DNA of 64,000 nucleotides, from the NCBI RefSeq assembly GCF_007751035.1, contig NZ_CP036433.1:1-64000 (forward strand). The letters run 5' to 3'. Position numbers and translations under genes: made by a program. This document shows, piece by piece, positions 22,601 to 30,676 of this stretch. The stretch comes from Lignipirellula cremea (lineage in GTDB: Bacteria > Planctomycetota > Planctomycetia > Pirellulales > Pirellulaceae). The notes beneath the pieces are model-generated. The model saw nothing but the letters and a program-made list of their open reading frames with translations. It searched no databases and had not been told where the DNA came from. The first letter of the stretch is position 1. Each line of letters begins with the position of its first letter.

Positions 22601-23372
22601 CCAGCACCTTGGCGACTTCGGGCGAAAGCGAGGTCAGCTTGGGCAGATTGCCATTCAACTTTGGCCCCAGCGTCAGGGCCGCCTCATCCGAGATCGTCGT
22701 CAGGCCTTCAAACGACAGCCCATGCTCACGCTTTGCTAGCGCCCTGGCCACGTCGACCGGAATGGCCTTGAATCCCGGAAGATCGCCACGCCAGTTGTGA
22801 GGATGGGCTTCCGCCAGGGCCGCAGCCGCCTCGACCGAGAGCGTGGTCAGGCCATCCAGGACCGTCTGATAAGTCGGACCTCCCCCTTTGCGTTGTGCGA
22901 ACGCCTTGGCTGACTCGCCCGACAACGTCGTCAGGCCCTTCAGCATCAACCTGCCGCCGCGGTGTTGCGCCAGCGCCTTCGCCGCTTCGTCCGAGATGGA
23001 TGTCAGCCCGTTAAGCGACAGCTCGCCATTGTGCCCTGCGAGCGACTTGGCTGCATCGTCCGAAATCTTGGCTAACCCATTCAGATGCAACTGCCCCTTA
23101 TGCGGCCCGATCGCCGCCGCGGTCTCGTCCGAAATCTCCTTCAGTCCGTTGAGCGACAGCCACCCATCGTGGCGAGCTAGTTCCTGCGCCGTCTCGGGCG
23201 ACAGCGTCTTCAACCCATCGAGCAACAACCGCCCCGACTTGCCTTGAGCCAGCTTTTGGGCCTGTTCGACCGTGAGCTGTTGAAGTTGCTGCGTGTCATT
23301 CGCGCGAAGCGTCCCACTGCAGGTCACACCCAGGAAGAACAAACAGAACACGTTTAGCAGCACGTTTCTCAT
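19620..23372 (-). CDS. Leucine-rich-repeat / planctomycete cytochrome-like (PSCyt1-PSD) fusion, 1,250 aa
   Basis: A signal peptide (residues 1-24) is followed by about 21 LRR-like repeats of roughly 24 residues, consensus LxLxGLTTLSDEAAKALAQH, to about residue 535 and closed by ANPKIVLPE. Then comes a PSCyt1 heme-type motif CADCH (about 562-566) and the GDMPPPSEPRP segment. A PSD4/DUF1592-like region follows, then PSCyt3/DUF1588 with a second CxxCH (CWKCHNKMDELGLPFE), then PSD2/DUF1585 ending SSESFLYR. CxxCH suggests covalent heme c, but this is inference. The size is unusual: related PSD proteins in this window are 746-870 aa and lack the repeats. It overlaps the next DUF1501 gene by 4 bp. 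Confidence 0.88.
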   Translation of the reverse strand: MRNVLLNVFCLFFLGVTCSGTLRANDTQQLQQLTVEQAQKLAQGKSGRLLLDGLKTLSPETAQELARHDGWLSLNGLKEISDETAAAIGPHKGQLHLNGLAKISDDAAKSLAGHNGELSLNGLTSISDEAAKALAQHRGGRLMLKGLTTLSGESAKAFAQRKGGGPTYQTVLDGLTTLSVEAAAALAEAHPHNWRGDLPGFKAIPVDVARALAKREHGLSFEGLTTISDEAALTLGPKLNGNLPKLTSLSPEVAKVLAQSRGHLVLDGLMTLSDETAKALTENAQQRGDLHLSGLKVLTPDAARAICQREGDLYLNGLTTISDEVLKALAEHKSPGYARPVVYLDGLTTLFDDGAAVLASWPKWSGNLPALLTLSEKTAIALALSRNWDGKLPALKTLSVEAARALAQRKGNLSLDGLTSLSDEVAAALAQHQGGALSLDGLKALSDSAAAALARRDGRLSLDSLATLSPSAAKALAQHQGDWLFLDGLTVVADETAKALAQHRGALSMRGLKTVSDEAARVLIANPKIVLPEIGRGASPEQTGKNARSTADEKFVYSFLNSHCADCHDGGEKEGDFELARLVRDDVAGRVAFASIFERLRAGDMPPPSEPRPPADDAAQVIRWIQTKLDSPLPEPPAYYAVKEKPIDGNRLPNAILFGGPRGPSVPPLPRLWRLSPSAYTKWTSEFNANANGLQQPFGVIQESGFKDFSALYSPDEGASGLLLTNAELIVAGQTRSHQLVNVNDNPAAAKETLWPNESRAKTATAAEQTQLKAGLRVRQGNGLFAPLLHPQVKANREELERALRQQYQTAVARPPSDKELESLLALYNDIAADGDCSIAGKTILMGPLMTPEAILRFEIGLGPEVRPGVRSLSPRETALAISLSLSTNRDPGLLAAAVEGKLTTREEVAESVRRILDDPRITKPLVMGFFREYFDYYRAPEVFKDPLPDYLQRRGIGYNPRGSVADTDVLVLSILSRDKDVLKELLTTPESYATHELFGPVGTLDGLRSGESLFRSFGPLAMEHRRPPQVGRIGLLMQPSWHVAWSTNFHNDIVRRGRWVREHLLGGRVPDLPINAAAMIPDDPHRTLRQRQMVTRAAECWKCHNKMDELGLPFEDLDHYARPRRGEEVLDLEAMEQTKDKHEKIYREAPLDTTGTIAYSGDPALDGPVRDAPEMLRRLAESDRVRQIFIRHVFRYFLGRNETPGDAVSLQEAETAYLEDGGSFKALLVSLLSSESFLYRTVPTKGIQP

Positions 23373-23407
23373 GTTGGATCACTCTTTCGTTCAAATCACT
23401 TGAGAAG

Positions 23408-24517
23408 TCATGGCTTACCGTCGAGTGAATAAACCAGGACCTTCCGTCCATTATCATCGGCCGCCGCGAGGAGGCGTCCGTCGGGCGAGATCGAGAGAGA
23501 CGTGATCCAGAAACCACGGTCCACGAATGTGCCAAGGTCACGGACGAGTTTGCCGTCCTCAAGTTGCCAAATCTTCACGAGTTGATCGCGCCCTGCGGAA
23601 AAGAGATGCTTGCCGTCGGGATGGAAGGCAACGTCGTTCGCGGCGCGGGTATGGGGAGGGGTGAATTCGCAAATTGTCTTGCCAGTAGTCGGGTCGTGCA
23701 CTGTCACCTTGCCGGTGGGGCCTTCCACCTCTCGACTGCCTCGACACATTGCCAGCCATTTGCCGTCGGGGGAATACGCGACAGCTGACATGCCGTGAGG
23801 ACCCGCGGTTTCCTTAGTCAGATCAACTTTCATTTCGCCCGTGTCGGCGTCCCAGAAATGGAAGCTGGGCGGGACGACATTTTTGCTTCGGCCGGGGACG
23901 CATTGCGACACGGCCACGGTCTTGCCGTCGGGCGAAATCGCCAGGCTACGCACCCAGTCTTTGCACTGCCAGCGGTTCAGTTCTGTCCCGGCAGGGAGGT
24001 CCCAGACGATGATGACACCTTGATCGTCGCCGGTGACGAGCCGTTTGCCATCCTGCGATAACGCCAGCCCCTGGATCCATTCCTTGTGGCCCGTCAGTTC
24101 CTTGATCGGCTTCTGCACGATGACTTGCGCCTCGTGCGGCTCCGGTGGAGTGGGAAGCTTGTCCACTTTCTCGACGACGCCCTTCAACGGGAAGCCATCG
24201 TTAAGCACCACCTTGCCCGGCTCGCCAGCGTCGCTGACCGCATCCCAGTATTTCACGGTTCGGTCATTGCTTGCAGAGATGAGCGTGTTGCCGTCCGGCG
24301 TGACGAGCAGACGATTGATTGCGCCGGTATGACCGACGAGTCGGCGAACCGGGTCGAGCTTGTCGCTACTCTCAGACGGGAGGTTATAGATAAGAATGTC
24401 GCCGTGCTTGTTGCCCGCCGCGACTTTGTCGTTGCCAATGAACGCGACGGCGGAAATCACTTCGCTGTTCCACGGCAAGGTGTGGATCACTTTGGCGTCG
24501 GCAAACTGGTCAGCCAT
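23408..24517 (-). CDS. WD40-repeat protein
   Basis: The 369-aa product consists of WD40 beta-propeller repeats. Clear units contain AINRLLVTPDGNTLISASND, WIQGLALSQDGKRLVTGDDQ, WVRSLAISPDGKTVAVS and WITSLSISPDGRLLAAADDN. Enough repeats are present for a seven-bladed propeller. It starts MADQFADAKVIHTLPW without a signal peptide, so unlike its neighbours it is predicted cytoplasmic. WD40 propellers are binding scaffolds; the partner is unknown. Planctomycete DUF1501/PSD clusters often include WD40 genes. It lies 35 bp upstream of the LRR-cytochrome-like gene. Confidence 0.88.
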   Translation of the reverse strand: MADQFADAKVIHTLPWNSEVISAVAFIGNDKVAAGNKHGDILIYNLPSESSDKLDPVRRLVGHTGAINRLLVTPDGNTLISASNDRTVKYWDAVSDAGEPGKVVLNDGFPLKGVVEKVDKLPTPPEPHEAQVIVQKPIKELTGHKEWIQGLALSQDGKRLVTGDDQGVIIVWDLPAGTELNRWQCKDWVRSLAISPDGKTVAVSQCVPGRSKNVVPPSFHFWDADTGEMKVDLTKETAGPHGMSAVAYSPDGKWLAMCRGSREVEGPTGKVTVHDPTTGKTICEFTPPHTRAANDVAFHPDGKHLFSAGRDQLVKIWQLEDGKLVRDLGTFVDRGFWITSLSISPDGRLLAAADDNGRKVLVYSLDGKP

Positions 24518-24591
24518 GGTTGTCTCCCGTGTTCAGTGCGACCCGTTCTACGACCGCAAACAGCCGTCGTCTGGGCGTTAAACCGACGTTC

Positions 24592-25881
24592 CTATCCCAG
24601 CAATTCCTTGATCGGCTTCGAGCCGTCCGGCGTGGCCCATATCGGGCGGGCGCCGAGGTAATGCTGGACGCGCGGATTGATCCCCAGCGCCGTGTACATC
24701 GTGGCGAACAGGTCCCCTTCGTTGACCGGATTTTCTTCCACCTCGAAGCCATCGCGGTTACTGGCGCCGTAATGCTGGCCACCCTTGATGCCGCCGCCAG
24801 CGAGGACGATCGTCCAGGCTCGGCCGAAGTGATCGCGCCCGGCTTGGAAGTTGATGGCGGGCGTGCGGCCGAACTCGCTGGTCCAAACGACCAGCGTGTT
24901 CTCGAGAAGCCCACCCTCGTGCAAATCCTGCAGAAGCGACGCCCAAGCGGGATCGAGCACCTGCAGATTGGCCTTGTGGGTCGGGAAGTTGTCGTTGTGG
25001 CCGTCGTAGTCGCCGTGAGCCGCCTCGACAAACGGGACGCCGGCCGCGACGAGCTTGAACGCCGTGTAGCAAGCCCGGCCAAAGTCGCTATCGCCGTACC
25101 GCCCCTTGGCTTTCTCCCATTCCGCGCTAACGTCGAACGTCGTCCGCGCTCGCATGAGCCGGAGGGTGCGAAGCTCGGAGGTGCGATGGGCCGCGAACGG
25201 ATCGCCGGGACGCTGCGCCGCAAATCGTTGTTCCATGAAGTTCAATAGCTCACCGCGACGGTCCTGAATTTCCGCCGACACGCTCGGATTGGCGAACCCC
25301 GGGAGTTTGCCGTCGTCTGCGACGACGAACGGCTCGAATTGTGGGCCCAGATACCCCGCGCCGTAAATTCCGCTTCCAGACCCGATCTTGACGAAGCTCG
25401 GCAAGTCGTTTTCTGGGTTCTCGCAGTACTTCGCGACCATCGCGCCGAATTCGGCGTGCGGAAAGCGTTGGCTCGACGGATAGCACGTGTGCATGTGGTA
25501 GCCGCCGATGCCGTGATCGACCGAAGTCGTTCGCATGCTGCGAATGATCGCCAGCTTGTCGGCATGCCTGGCGATCTTCGGCAGATACTCGCAGACCTGG
25601 ATGCCGGCGACGTTCGTCTGAATCGGCAGGAAGGGGCCAGCGGTCGGCCGACCCGGCTTCATGTCGAAGGTATCGATCTGACTGACGCCGCCACCCATGT
25701 ACAACATGATGCAGCGTTTGCCAGTTCGCTTCGCCTCGGCGGCGATCGTCTGCGAATGGGTCAGCGCGCCCCAGTTCGCGACGGCCAGACCGCCCGCAGT
25801 GGTGAGCAATCCCTTCATCAGGGAGCGACGGTTCAGGTGTTGCCCCGAGTTGCACGCGCCCGCTTGAAAGTTTGTATTCAT
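24592..25881 (-). CDS. DUF1501 secreted protein
   Basis: The 429-aa product has NRRSLMKGLLTTAGGLAVAN as a Tat-type leader, then IMLYMGGGVSQIDTFDMKPG, and the C-terminal motifs LVVWTSEFGRTPAINFQAGR and LAGGGIKGGQHYGASNRDG. It differs from the other DUF1501 proteins here in using MGGGVSQIDTFD and a distinctive GFEVEENPVNEGDLFATM tail. ATG 25881 has AGGGAGA upstream. The gene sits 18 bp after the PSCyt2/PSD1 gene, the classic pairing of these families. Function unknown. Confidence 0.9.
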   Translation of the reverse strand: MNTNFQAGACNSGQHLNRRSLMKGLLTTAGGLAVANWGALTHSQTIAAEAKRTGKRCIMLYMGGGVSQIDTFDMKPGRPTAGPFLPIQTNVAGIQVCEYLPKIARHADKLAIIRSMRTTSVDHGIGGYHMHTCYPSSQRFPHAEFGAMVAKYCENPENDLPSFVKIGSGSGIYGAGYLGPQFEPFVVADDGKLPGFANPSVSAEIQDRRGELLNFMEQRFAAQRPGDPFAAHRTSELRTLRLMRARTTFDVSAEWEKAKGRYGDSDFGRACYTAFKLVAAGVPFVEAAHGDYDGHNDNFPTHKANLQVLDPAWASLLQDLHEGGLLENTLVVWTSEFGRTPAINFQAGRDHFGRAWTIVLAGGGIKGGQHYGASNRDGFEVEENPVNEGDLFATMYTALGINPRVQHYLGARPIWATPDGSKPIKELLG

Positions 25882-25900
25882 CGGATTCTCCCTGGTCTGA

Positions 25901-27541
25901 CTATCGATTAAACCGGAACTCCGAACCCGACACCAAGACCCACATAGCGTCTTCCATGCGCTGAGCGGCCAGTTTCGGGTCCTTCGCGTCCGTCGTGTCA
26001 ACGCTAAGGTACTGGACAAATCGCTCGCGCTCTTCGGTGGTGGCCGGTCGGCTCAGCACCGACAGGAACATGCGCTCGACTTTCTCGTCCCAACTTTCCG
26101 TCCCCATCAGCAACTTCTCGGGCAAATTGCCCCTGTTGGGTCGGCACAGGCCGCGGAACTGATCGCCGTTATGCAGGAACAGGTGCTCTGACAGGCTCCC
26201 TTGAAAGCGTCCCTGACCGTCCGAGGGTTCGCCCAGGTACTGCATCATCTGAGAGCTTGGCTCCGTTTTGAGAGCCGATTCGATGCCAAGCCCCATGGCA
26301 ATGTGTAGAGACGACGTCAACTCCTCGACGCTCAACGGACGAATCCGGGCGCGCTCGTAGAACATCGGCATGGCATCGGTCACCTCGCCCAGGTCCGCCG
26401 CCTGATATGCCTCGCTGTTGACGATTTCCCGAATTAGCCATTTGAGGTCGAACTTGTGGGAAACCAAATCGGTCTCGATCGTCTTCAGCAACTCGGGATT
26501 GCTCGGCGTGTTGGACGCGTTGAAGTCGTCGACCGGATGCACGAAACCACGCCCCATGAACTGAGCCCACACCCGGTTTGCCGCCGCCCGCGCGAAGAAC
26601 GGATTGTCTTTCGCGATCATCCAATCGATGAACTTCTCGCGTCGCGAAAAGGCCGGCTTTGGCGGCAGCTCGTTCGCCTTAAGCTTCGGCTCAACGTAAT
26701 CCTGCGGCGGTTCGGGTTCCGTCAACTCTTCGCCGGTGAGAAACTTCGGCTTGATGGGAGTCGTTATCTTCTTCTTGGTCTTCGGATCGATCTCTTCGAG
26801 CGAAAACATCGCTTCGCCTACGGTCTTCTCGCCGACGAGGTACTGTTTGCCTTGTTGATTGGTGATCTCAGGCTTCCCCGGAACTTCCACGGACATGGTG
26901 CGGACGAAAAAGCCGGCCATGCCATGGTAGTCCTTCTGCGTCCACGACTCGAACGGATGGTCGTGGCACTTGGCGCACTGAATCTGCGTGGCGAGAAAAA
27001 ATCGCGAGACCGAGGTGACCATCTCGTCCGTATCTCTGTACACGGCGAAATAGAGCTGCGAACCATCTTCCTCAGCCTGGAGAATTTTGGCGGCGATTCG
27101 GTCGTAGGGTTCGTTGGCTTCGAACTGCTTGGCCAGCCACTGGCGGAACCTTCCACGGTTGCGATACCCGACCGTCCCTTCCACCACCTTGTGACTACGA
27201 GTCAGCATGGAGAGGTCGAATACTTGGGCTTGCTGCCGGGCGAAACGCGGATCGGCCAGTAGTTTGTCGATCAGTTTTTCTCGCTTCTGTGGATCGGTGT
27301 CGCCCAGAAACGTCGTCGTTTCCTCGTAGCTTGGGATCATGCCGACGAGATCGAGATACACCCGCCGTAGAAAAACGGCATCCGTCGACCGCCCCGGTGT
27401 CGCGAGCTTCTCTTTCTCCCACCCGGCCTTGATCTCGCGATCAATCATGTCGCGCAGGCTGCTTTCCTGGGCACGAACCCACTCCGGCCACAGCCACGCC
27501 GAAGCGACCAACAATCCGATAAAGATTTGATTCATCAGCAT
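25901..27541 (-). CDS. PSCyt2/PSD1 (DUF1549-DUF1553) secreted cytochrome-like protein
   Basis: The 546-aa product has a Sec signal (MNQIFIGLLVASAWLWPEW). The DUF1549/PSCyt2 domain contains FLRRVYLDLVGMIPSYEE and one CxxCH (QCAKCHDHPFESWTQ, Cys at about 187). The DUF1553/PSD1 domain contains REKFIDWMIAKDNPFFARAA and NRVWAQFMGRGFVHPVDDF. A heme c at CAKCH is plausible but unproven. DUF1549-DUF1553 proteins are nearly always next to a DUF1501 gene, as here (18 bp). At 546 aa it is shorter than many family members, lacking an N-terminal PSCyt1 domain. ATG 27541 has TGGAGA upstream. Confidence 0.92.
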   Translation of the reverse strand: MLMNQIFIGLLVASAWLWPEWVRAQESSLRDMIDREIKAGWEKEKLATPGRSTDAVFLRRVYLDLVGMIPSYEETTTFLGDTDPQKREKLIDKLLADPRFARQQAQVFDLSMLTRSHKVVEGTVGYRNRGRFRQWLAKQFEANEPYDRIAAKILQAEEDGSQLYFAVYRDTDEMVTSVSRFFLATQIQCAKCHDHPFESWTQKDYHGMAGFFVRTMSVEVPGKPEITNQQGKQYLVGEKTVGEAMFSLEEIDPKTKKKITTPIKPKFLTGEELTEPEPPQDYVEPKLKANELPPKPAFSRREKFIDWMIAKDNPFFARAAANRVWAQFMGRGFVHPVDDFNASNTPSNPELLKTIETDLVSHKFDLKWLIREIVNSEAYQAADLGEVTDAMPMFYERARIRPLSVEELTSSLHIAMGLGIESALKTEPSSQMMQYLGEPSDGQGRFQGSLSEHLFLHNGDQFRGLCRPNRGNLPEKLLMGTESWDEKVERMFLSVLSRPATTEERERFVQYLSVDTTDAKDPKLAAQRMEDAMWVLVSGSEFRFNR

Positions 27542-27576
27542 GTGTGTTCTCCAGGTTGGGCTGGCGCCACGTCGCC

Positions 27577-28953
27577 TCACGCCAAGATCTCCGTCAGCGG
27601 TCCCACTTGGGACGCGACCGGCATTTGTCGGTCCAACTCGCCGAAGCTCTCGCGTTTGTTCCCCACGGCGTGGAGCAGGGCGAGGTAAAAATTGCGGATC
27701 GTCCGGTTCGCCGTTTCCTTCGCTCCCTCCTGGTAGGCCGGAAATTGCAGGAAGCGTCCCGCCGTCTTCAGCCGCCCGCCGAGATTGCCGAGCGTCACCA
27801 GCGGCCACTCGGCACAGAACCCGTGGTGCTCTTCGCCCGAATCGCTCATCCAGACGATCAGCGTGCTGTCGAGTGCCGTGCCGTTTCCTTCTTTCACCGC
27901 GTCAAGCCGTCGGGCGAGGTCGGCGATGCGTTCCGCGTGGAACTTGCGGATCGGGATGCAGAGCCTGTCGCGTTCGGGCTGGTCCGGATGCATGTGTCCG
28001 ATGGCGTGGCCGTCGGTCTGCACACCGAGTTCCTTCCAGGTTGCGTGTCCAACGCCCGAGGCATCGAGGGTCACGACGTTCGTCAATCCCGAAGCGAGCG
28101 CGGCGGCGGCGATGGCGCATTGGCCCTCGAATCGCCCCGTCATGAGTTTTCCGTCGCACTTGTCGATCATGGGGAGGTTCGCTTTCAAGCGATCCTTCAT
28201 CTCGGCCACTTTGTCCTGCCGAGTCCGCATCTGCTCGAACGTGTCGAGATAGATGTCGAGCTTCTCGCGGTCCATCGCGGGGAGTGCCTGCTCGACGCGC
28301 TTGATGTCGGAGCGAATCCAATCGAGCAGCTTGTTCCGCGCCTGGAATGACTTGCCCACGTTCCCTTCCGCCACACTGCCAAAGAGCGACTGAAAGGCGA
28401 TGTCGGGTTGGCAAATCATCGGCTGGGGTCGTTTGGGGCCGGCGGCCGACACCGTGTTGACGATGACCGCCTCCGGAGACGGCTGAATGCCAAGGCCCAC
28501 CACCGGAATAACGCTCGGCCGAGCCGAAGCCAAGGCGTGGTCGATCGTTTGCCCGAACGGCCCGCGCCGCCAGTTGAAGCAGCCCAGCGCCCCGTACTGT
28601 TTGCCGTGATCGCCGCCGCCAGAAATCTTGTGCGATAGCTTCTGGATGATCCCCAGCCGATTTTTGAACGGCTCCAGCGGCGCGATCGGTTCCGGCAATT
28701 CGAGATCGGCCAGCGGCAAATCGACCAGCCGATCGGCCTTCTTTCGATCCACTCCCTTGGGCTGAATGTGATGCGGCCAGAGCCCGTTGCCTTGCATCAC
28801 GAAGATGATCCGCAGCGGCGGAGCCTCGCCGGCCGCCTCTGCCGCCAGGGCATTCAAAAACGGCTGCAGCACAACCGCCCCCGCGCCGAGCGACACGCCT
28901 TTCAGGACAGTCCGCCGATCCGGCGTCAACATTTTCAGGCCGTTGGTGTTCAT
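27577..28953 (-). CDS. DUF1552 (HXXSHH-family) secreted protein
   Basis: The 458-aa product starts MNTNGLKMLTPDRRTVLKGV with a Tat-type leader. It carries LRIIFVMQGNGLWPHHIQPK, IIQKLSHKISGGGDHGKQYG and LIVWMSDSGEEHHGFCAEWP. ATG 28953 is chosen because AAGGA lies about 6 bp upstream; an in-frame start 13 codons earlier lacks one. It is strongly similar throughout to the battery's terminal DUF1552 gene at 15294-16688, implying duplication within the battery. It lies 35 bp upstream of the PSCyt2/PSD1 gene. Biochemical function unknown. Confidence 0.9.
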   Translation of the reverse strand: MNTNGLKMLTPDRRTVLKGVSLGAGAVVLQPFLNALAAEAAGEAPPLRIIFVMQGNGLWPHHIQPKGVDRKKADRLVDLPLADLELPEPIAPLEPFKNRLGIIQKLSHKISGGGDHGKQYGALGCFNWRRGPFGQTIDHALASARPSVIPVVGLGIQPSPEAVIVNTVSAAGPKRPQPMICQPDIAFQSLFGSVAEGNVGKSFQARNKLLDWIRSDIKRVEQALPAMDREKLDIYLDTFEQMRTRQDKVAEMKDRLKANLPMIDKCDGKLMTGRFEGQCAIAAAALASGLTNVVTLDASGVGHATWKELGVQTDGHAIGHMHPDQPERDRLCIPIRKFHAERIADLARRLDAVKEGNGTALDSTLIVWMSDSGEEHHGFCAEWPLVTLGNLGGRLKTAGRFLQFPAYQEGAKETANRTIRNFYLALLHAVGNKRESFGELDRQMPVASQVGPLTEILA

Positions 28954-29036
28954 GGGAATTCCTTGGGTCGGTTGTTGGAACGCTCGATTCATCTGTGTGC
29001 CGCAGTGGCCACGACATTGTCAGCCGCCGCGGTCCA

Positions 29037-29193
29037 CTACCGGTGAACCTTGCCCGAATAAATCATCTCGATCTCGCGACCCGTGAAGACGTCGATCCCG
29101 TCCAGCTTGCCCGAGGCATCGACGTCGAGAAGGAAGTTGTCGAAGCAATCCGACGCAGAAGCGTTGCGTTTCGCGTCCGGTGATGGTCAGCAT
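29037..29193 (-). pseudogene. DUF1501 gene remnant
   Basis: An ATG at 29193 opens MLTITGRETQRFC, a typical planctomycete DUF1501 N-terminus. After a frame change the sequence reads DCFDNFLLDVDASGKLDGID and VFTGREIEMIYSGKVHR to a stop. This resembles an internal DUF1501 segment (compare RREVDASGAMDAVDEFSQKS in the gene at 53679-55061). Most of the gene is deleted and the rest is frameshifted. It lies between two intact battery genes and marks a lost member. Confidence 0.55.
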
Positions 29194-29238
29194 GGAGAGG
29201 TCTTTCGTGGGGTGGGAAATCACCAACCTGACGCAACG

Positions 29239-30621
29239 TCAAATTAACTCCCGAATCGGCTCGCCAAACGGCAAAATGTGCTGCGGGCGGCCGTTGTAGT
29301 CGAGGATCGCGTCGCGATGATTGATGCCCAGGTGGCGGTACACCGTCGCCCACAGATCGTTCGGCGTCAGTGGGCGATCGACGGGATGTTCGCCTTTGTC
29401 GTTCGTCGAGCCGACCACCTGGCCGTGCCGCATCCCGCCGCCGCAGACCAGCACCGACATCGCTTGCGGCCAGTGTTCGCGGCCGTATCGAAGTCCTTTT
29501 GCTCCTTGGTCAGCCTTGCTGATCCGTGGAGAGCGGCCGAACTCGCCCGTGACAACCAGCAATACCTTCTTGGTCAGTGACCGCTCGTGCAAATCCTCAA
29601 TTAGCGCCGTGATTGCTTGGTCATAAACCGGACTGCGTTTCACGGCATCCTTGAAGTGGTCGTGGTTCACCGCGTGCGTGTCCCAGTTGTAGAAGCAACC
29701 GTTGATGTTCGGGTTTTCAAAGACCATGGTCACAAAGCTGCACCCGGCCTCAACCAACCGCCGAGCCAATAGCGCTCGCTGCCCCCACGCGTGTTTGCCG
29801 TAGCGATCACGCAGCGCCTGCGGTTCGCCCGACAGATCAAACGCCTCGCGCGTCTTGGAGTTGGTCATCAGACTGATCGCTTTTTGGTTGAAGCTGTCGA
29901 CGGCGTCAAACACGCCGCTGGAATCCACTTTGCGGCGCAGTTGATCGAAGTCCTTCAGCAACTGCATGCGGCTATCTAGCCGGTCGACGATGTCGGGGTT
30001 GACCGACAGGTTCTTGACCTCGAACTTCGGACTGCTGGGGTCGCCGCCAAAAATGAACGGCGCGTACTTCGGCCCCAGATACGCCGAGCCCATTGCGTAG
30101 GTGTCCACTTTGTCGCGCCCGCCGTCGGCGCCGGCGATGCAGTTGGGCAATCCGATCTCAATGTTCTCGCGCATCTTTGCCACGATGGACGTAACGGACG
30201 GGGCGTCATTGACGGTTTCGGTGGGGGTGGCCGGAATGCGGCCGGTCATGACTCGCTTGCTGCCCCCGCCATGATCGTTGAACGTGTGAGCGATACTGCG
30301 AATCAGCGTGTATTTGTCGGCGCACTTGGCATGCAGCGGCAACAATTCGCACACATCGATCCCCGGCACATTGGTCGAGATCGGCCGGAACTGGCCGCGA
30401 TACTCCTCGGGAGCATCCGGCTTCATGTCGTAGGTTTCCATGTGCGACGGCCCGCCAGCCAGCCAGATGAAAATCACCGACGTATCCGGAGCCGCCGTCA
30501 CGTGCCCCGCTGCGGCCCGCGCCCGCATCACGTCGCTCAGGCCGAGACCGCCGACACCAAGGGCGCCCATCTTGAGGAACGATCGCCGAGTCGTCGGCCC
30601 ACTGCATTTCATTAAATTCAT
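29239..30621 (-). CDS. DUF1501 secreted protein
   Basis: The 460-aa product begins MNLMKCSGPTTRRSFLKMG, a Tat-type leader, then IFIWLAGGPSHMETYDMKPD, RSIAHTFNDHGGGSKRVMTG, LLVVTGEFGRSPRISKAD and VLVCGGGMRHGQVVGSTNDK. It is the first enzyme-like gene after the sigma/FecR pair. Its closest relative in the window is the gene at 53679-55061, at the same position in the second battery, so the two batteries share their first structural gene. AAAGGA lies upstream of ATG 30621. Function unknown; alkaline-phosphatase clan by family. Confidence 0.9.
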   Translation of the reverse strand: MNLMKCSGPTTRRSFLKMGALGVGGLGLSDVMRARAAAGHVTAAPDTSVIFIWLAGGPSHMETYDMKPDAPEEYRGQFRPISTNVPGIDVCELLPLHAKCADKYTLIRSIAHTFNDHGGGSKRVMTGRIPATPTETVNDAPSVTSIVAKMRENIEIGLPNCIAGADGGRDKVDTYAMGSAYLGPKYAPFIFGGDPSSPKFEVKNLSVNPDIVDRLDSRMQLLKDFDQLRRKVDSSGVFDAVDSFNQKAISLMTNSKTREAFDLSGEPQALRDRYGKHAWGQRALLARRLVEAGCSFVTMVFENPNINGCFYNWDTHAVNHDHFKDAVKRSPVYDQAITALIEDLHERSLTKKVLLVVTGEFGRSPRISKADQGAKGLRYGREHWPQAMSVLVCGGGMRHGQVVGSTNDKGEHPVDRPLTPNDLWATVYRHLGINHRDAILDYNGRPQHILPFGEPIRELI

Positions 30622-30676
30622 CGTCAGATATCCTTTCAAAACAGGCAATTGGCCGCTTTTTTATATCTCAGCGAGG

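Noticed and set aside
21800-23300. Repeated DNA units that could suggest a CRISPR or satellite array
   Set aside because: The periodicity (about 72 bp) is that of 24-residue LRR-like protein repeats in frame, with diverged sequence and no identical repeat-spacer pattern.
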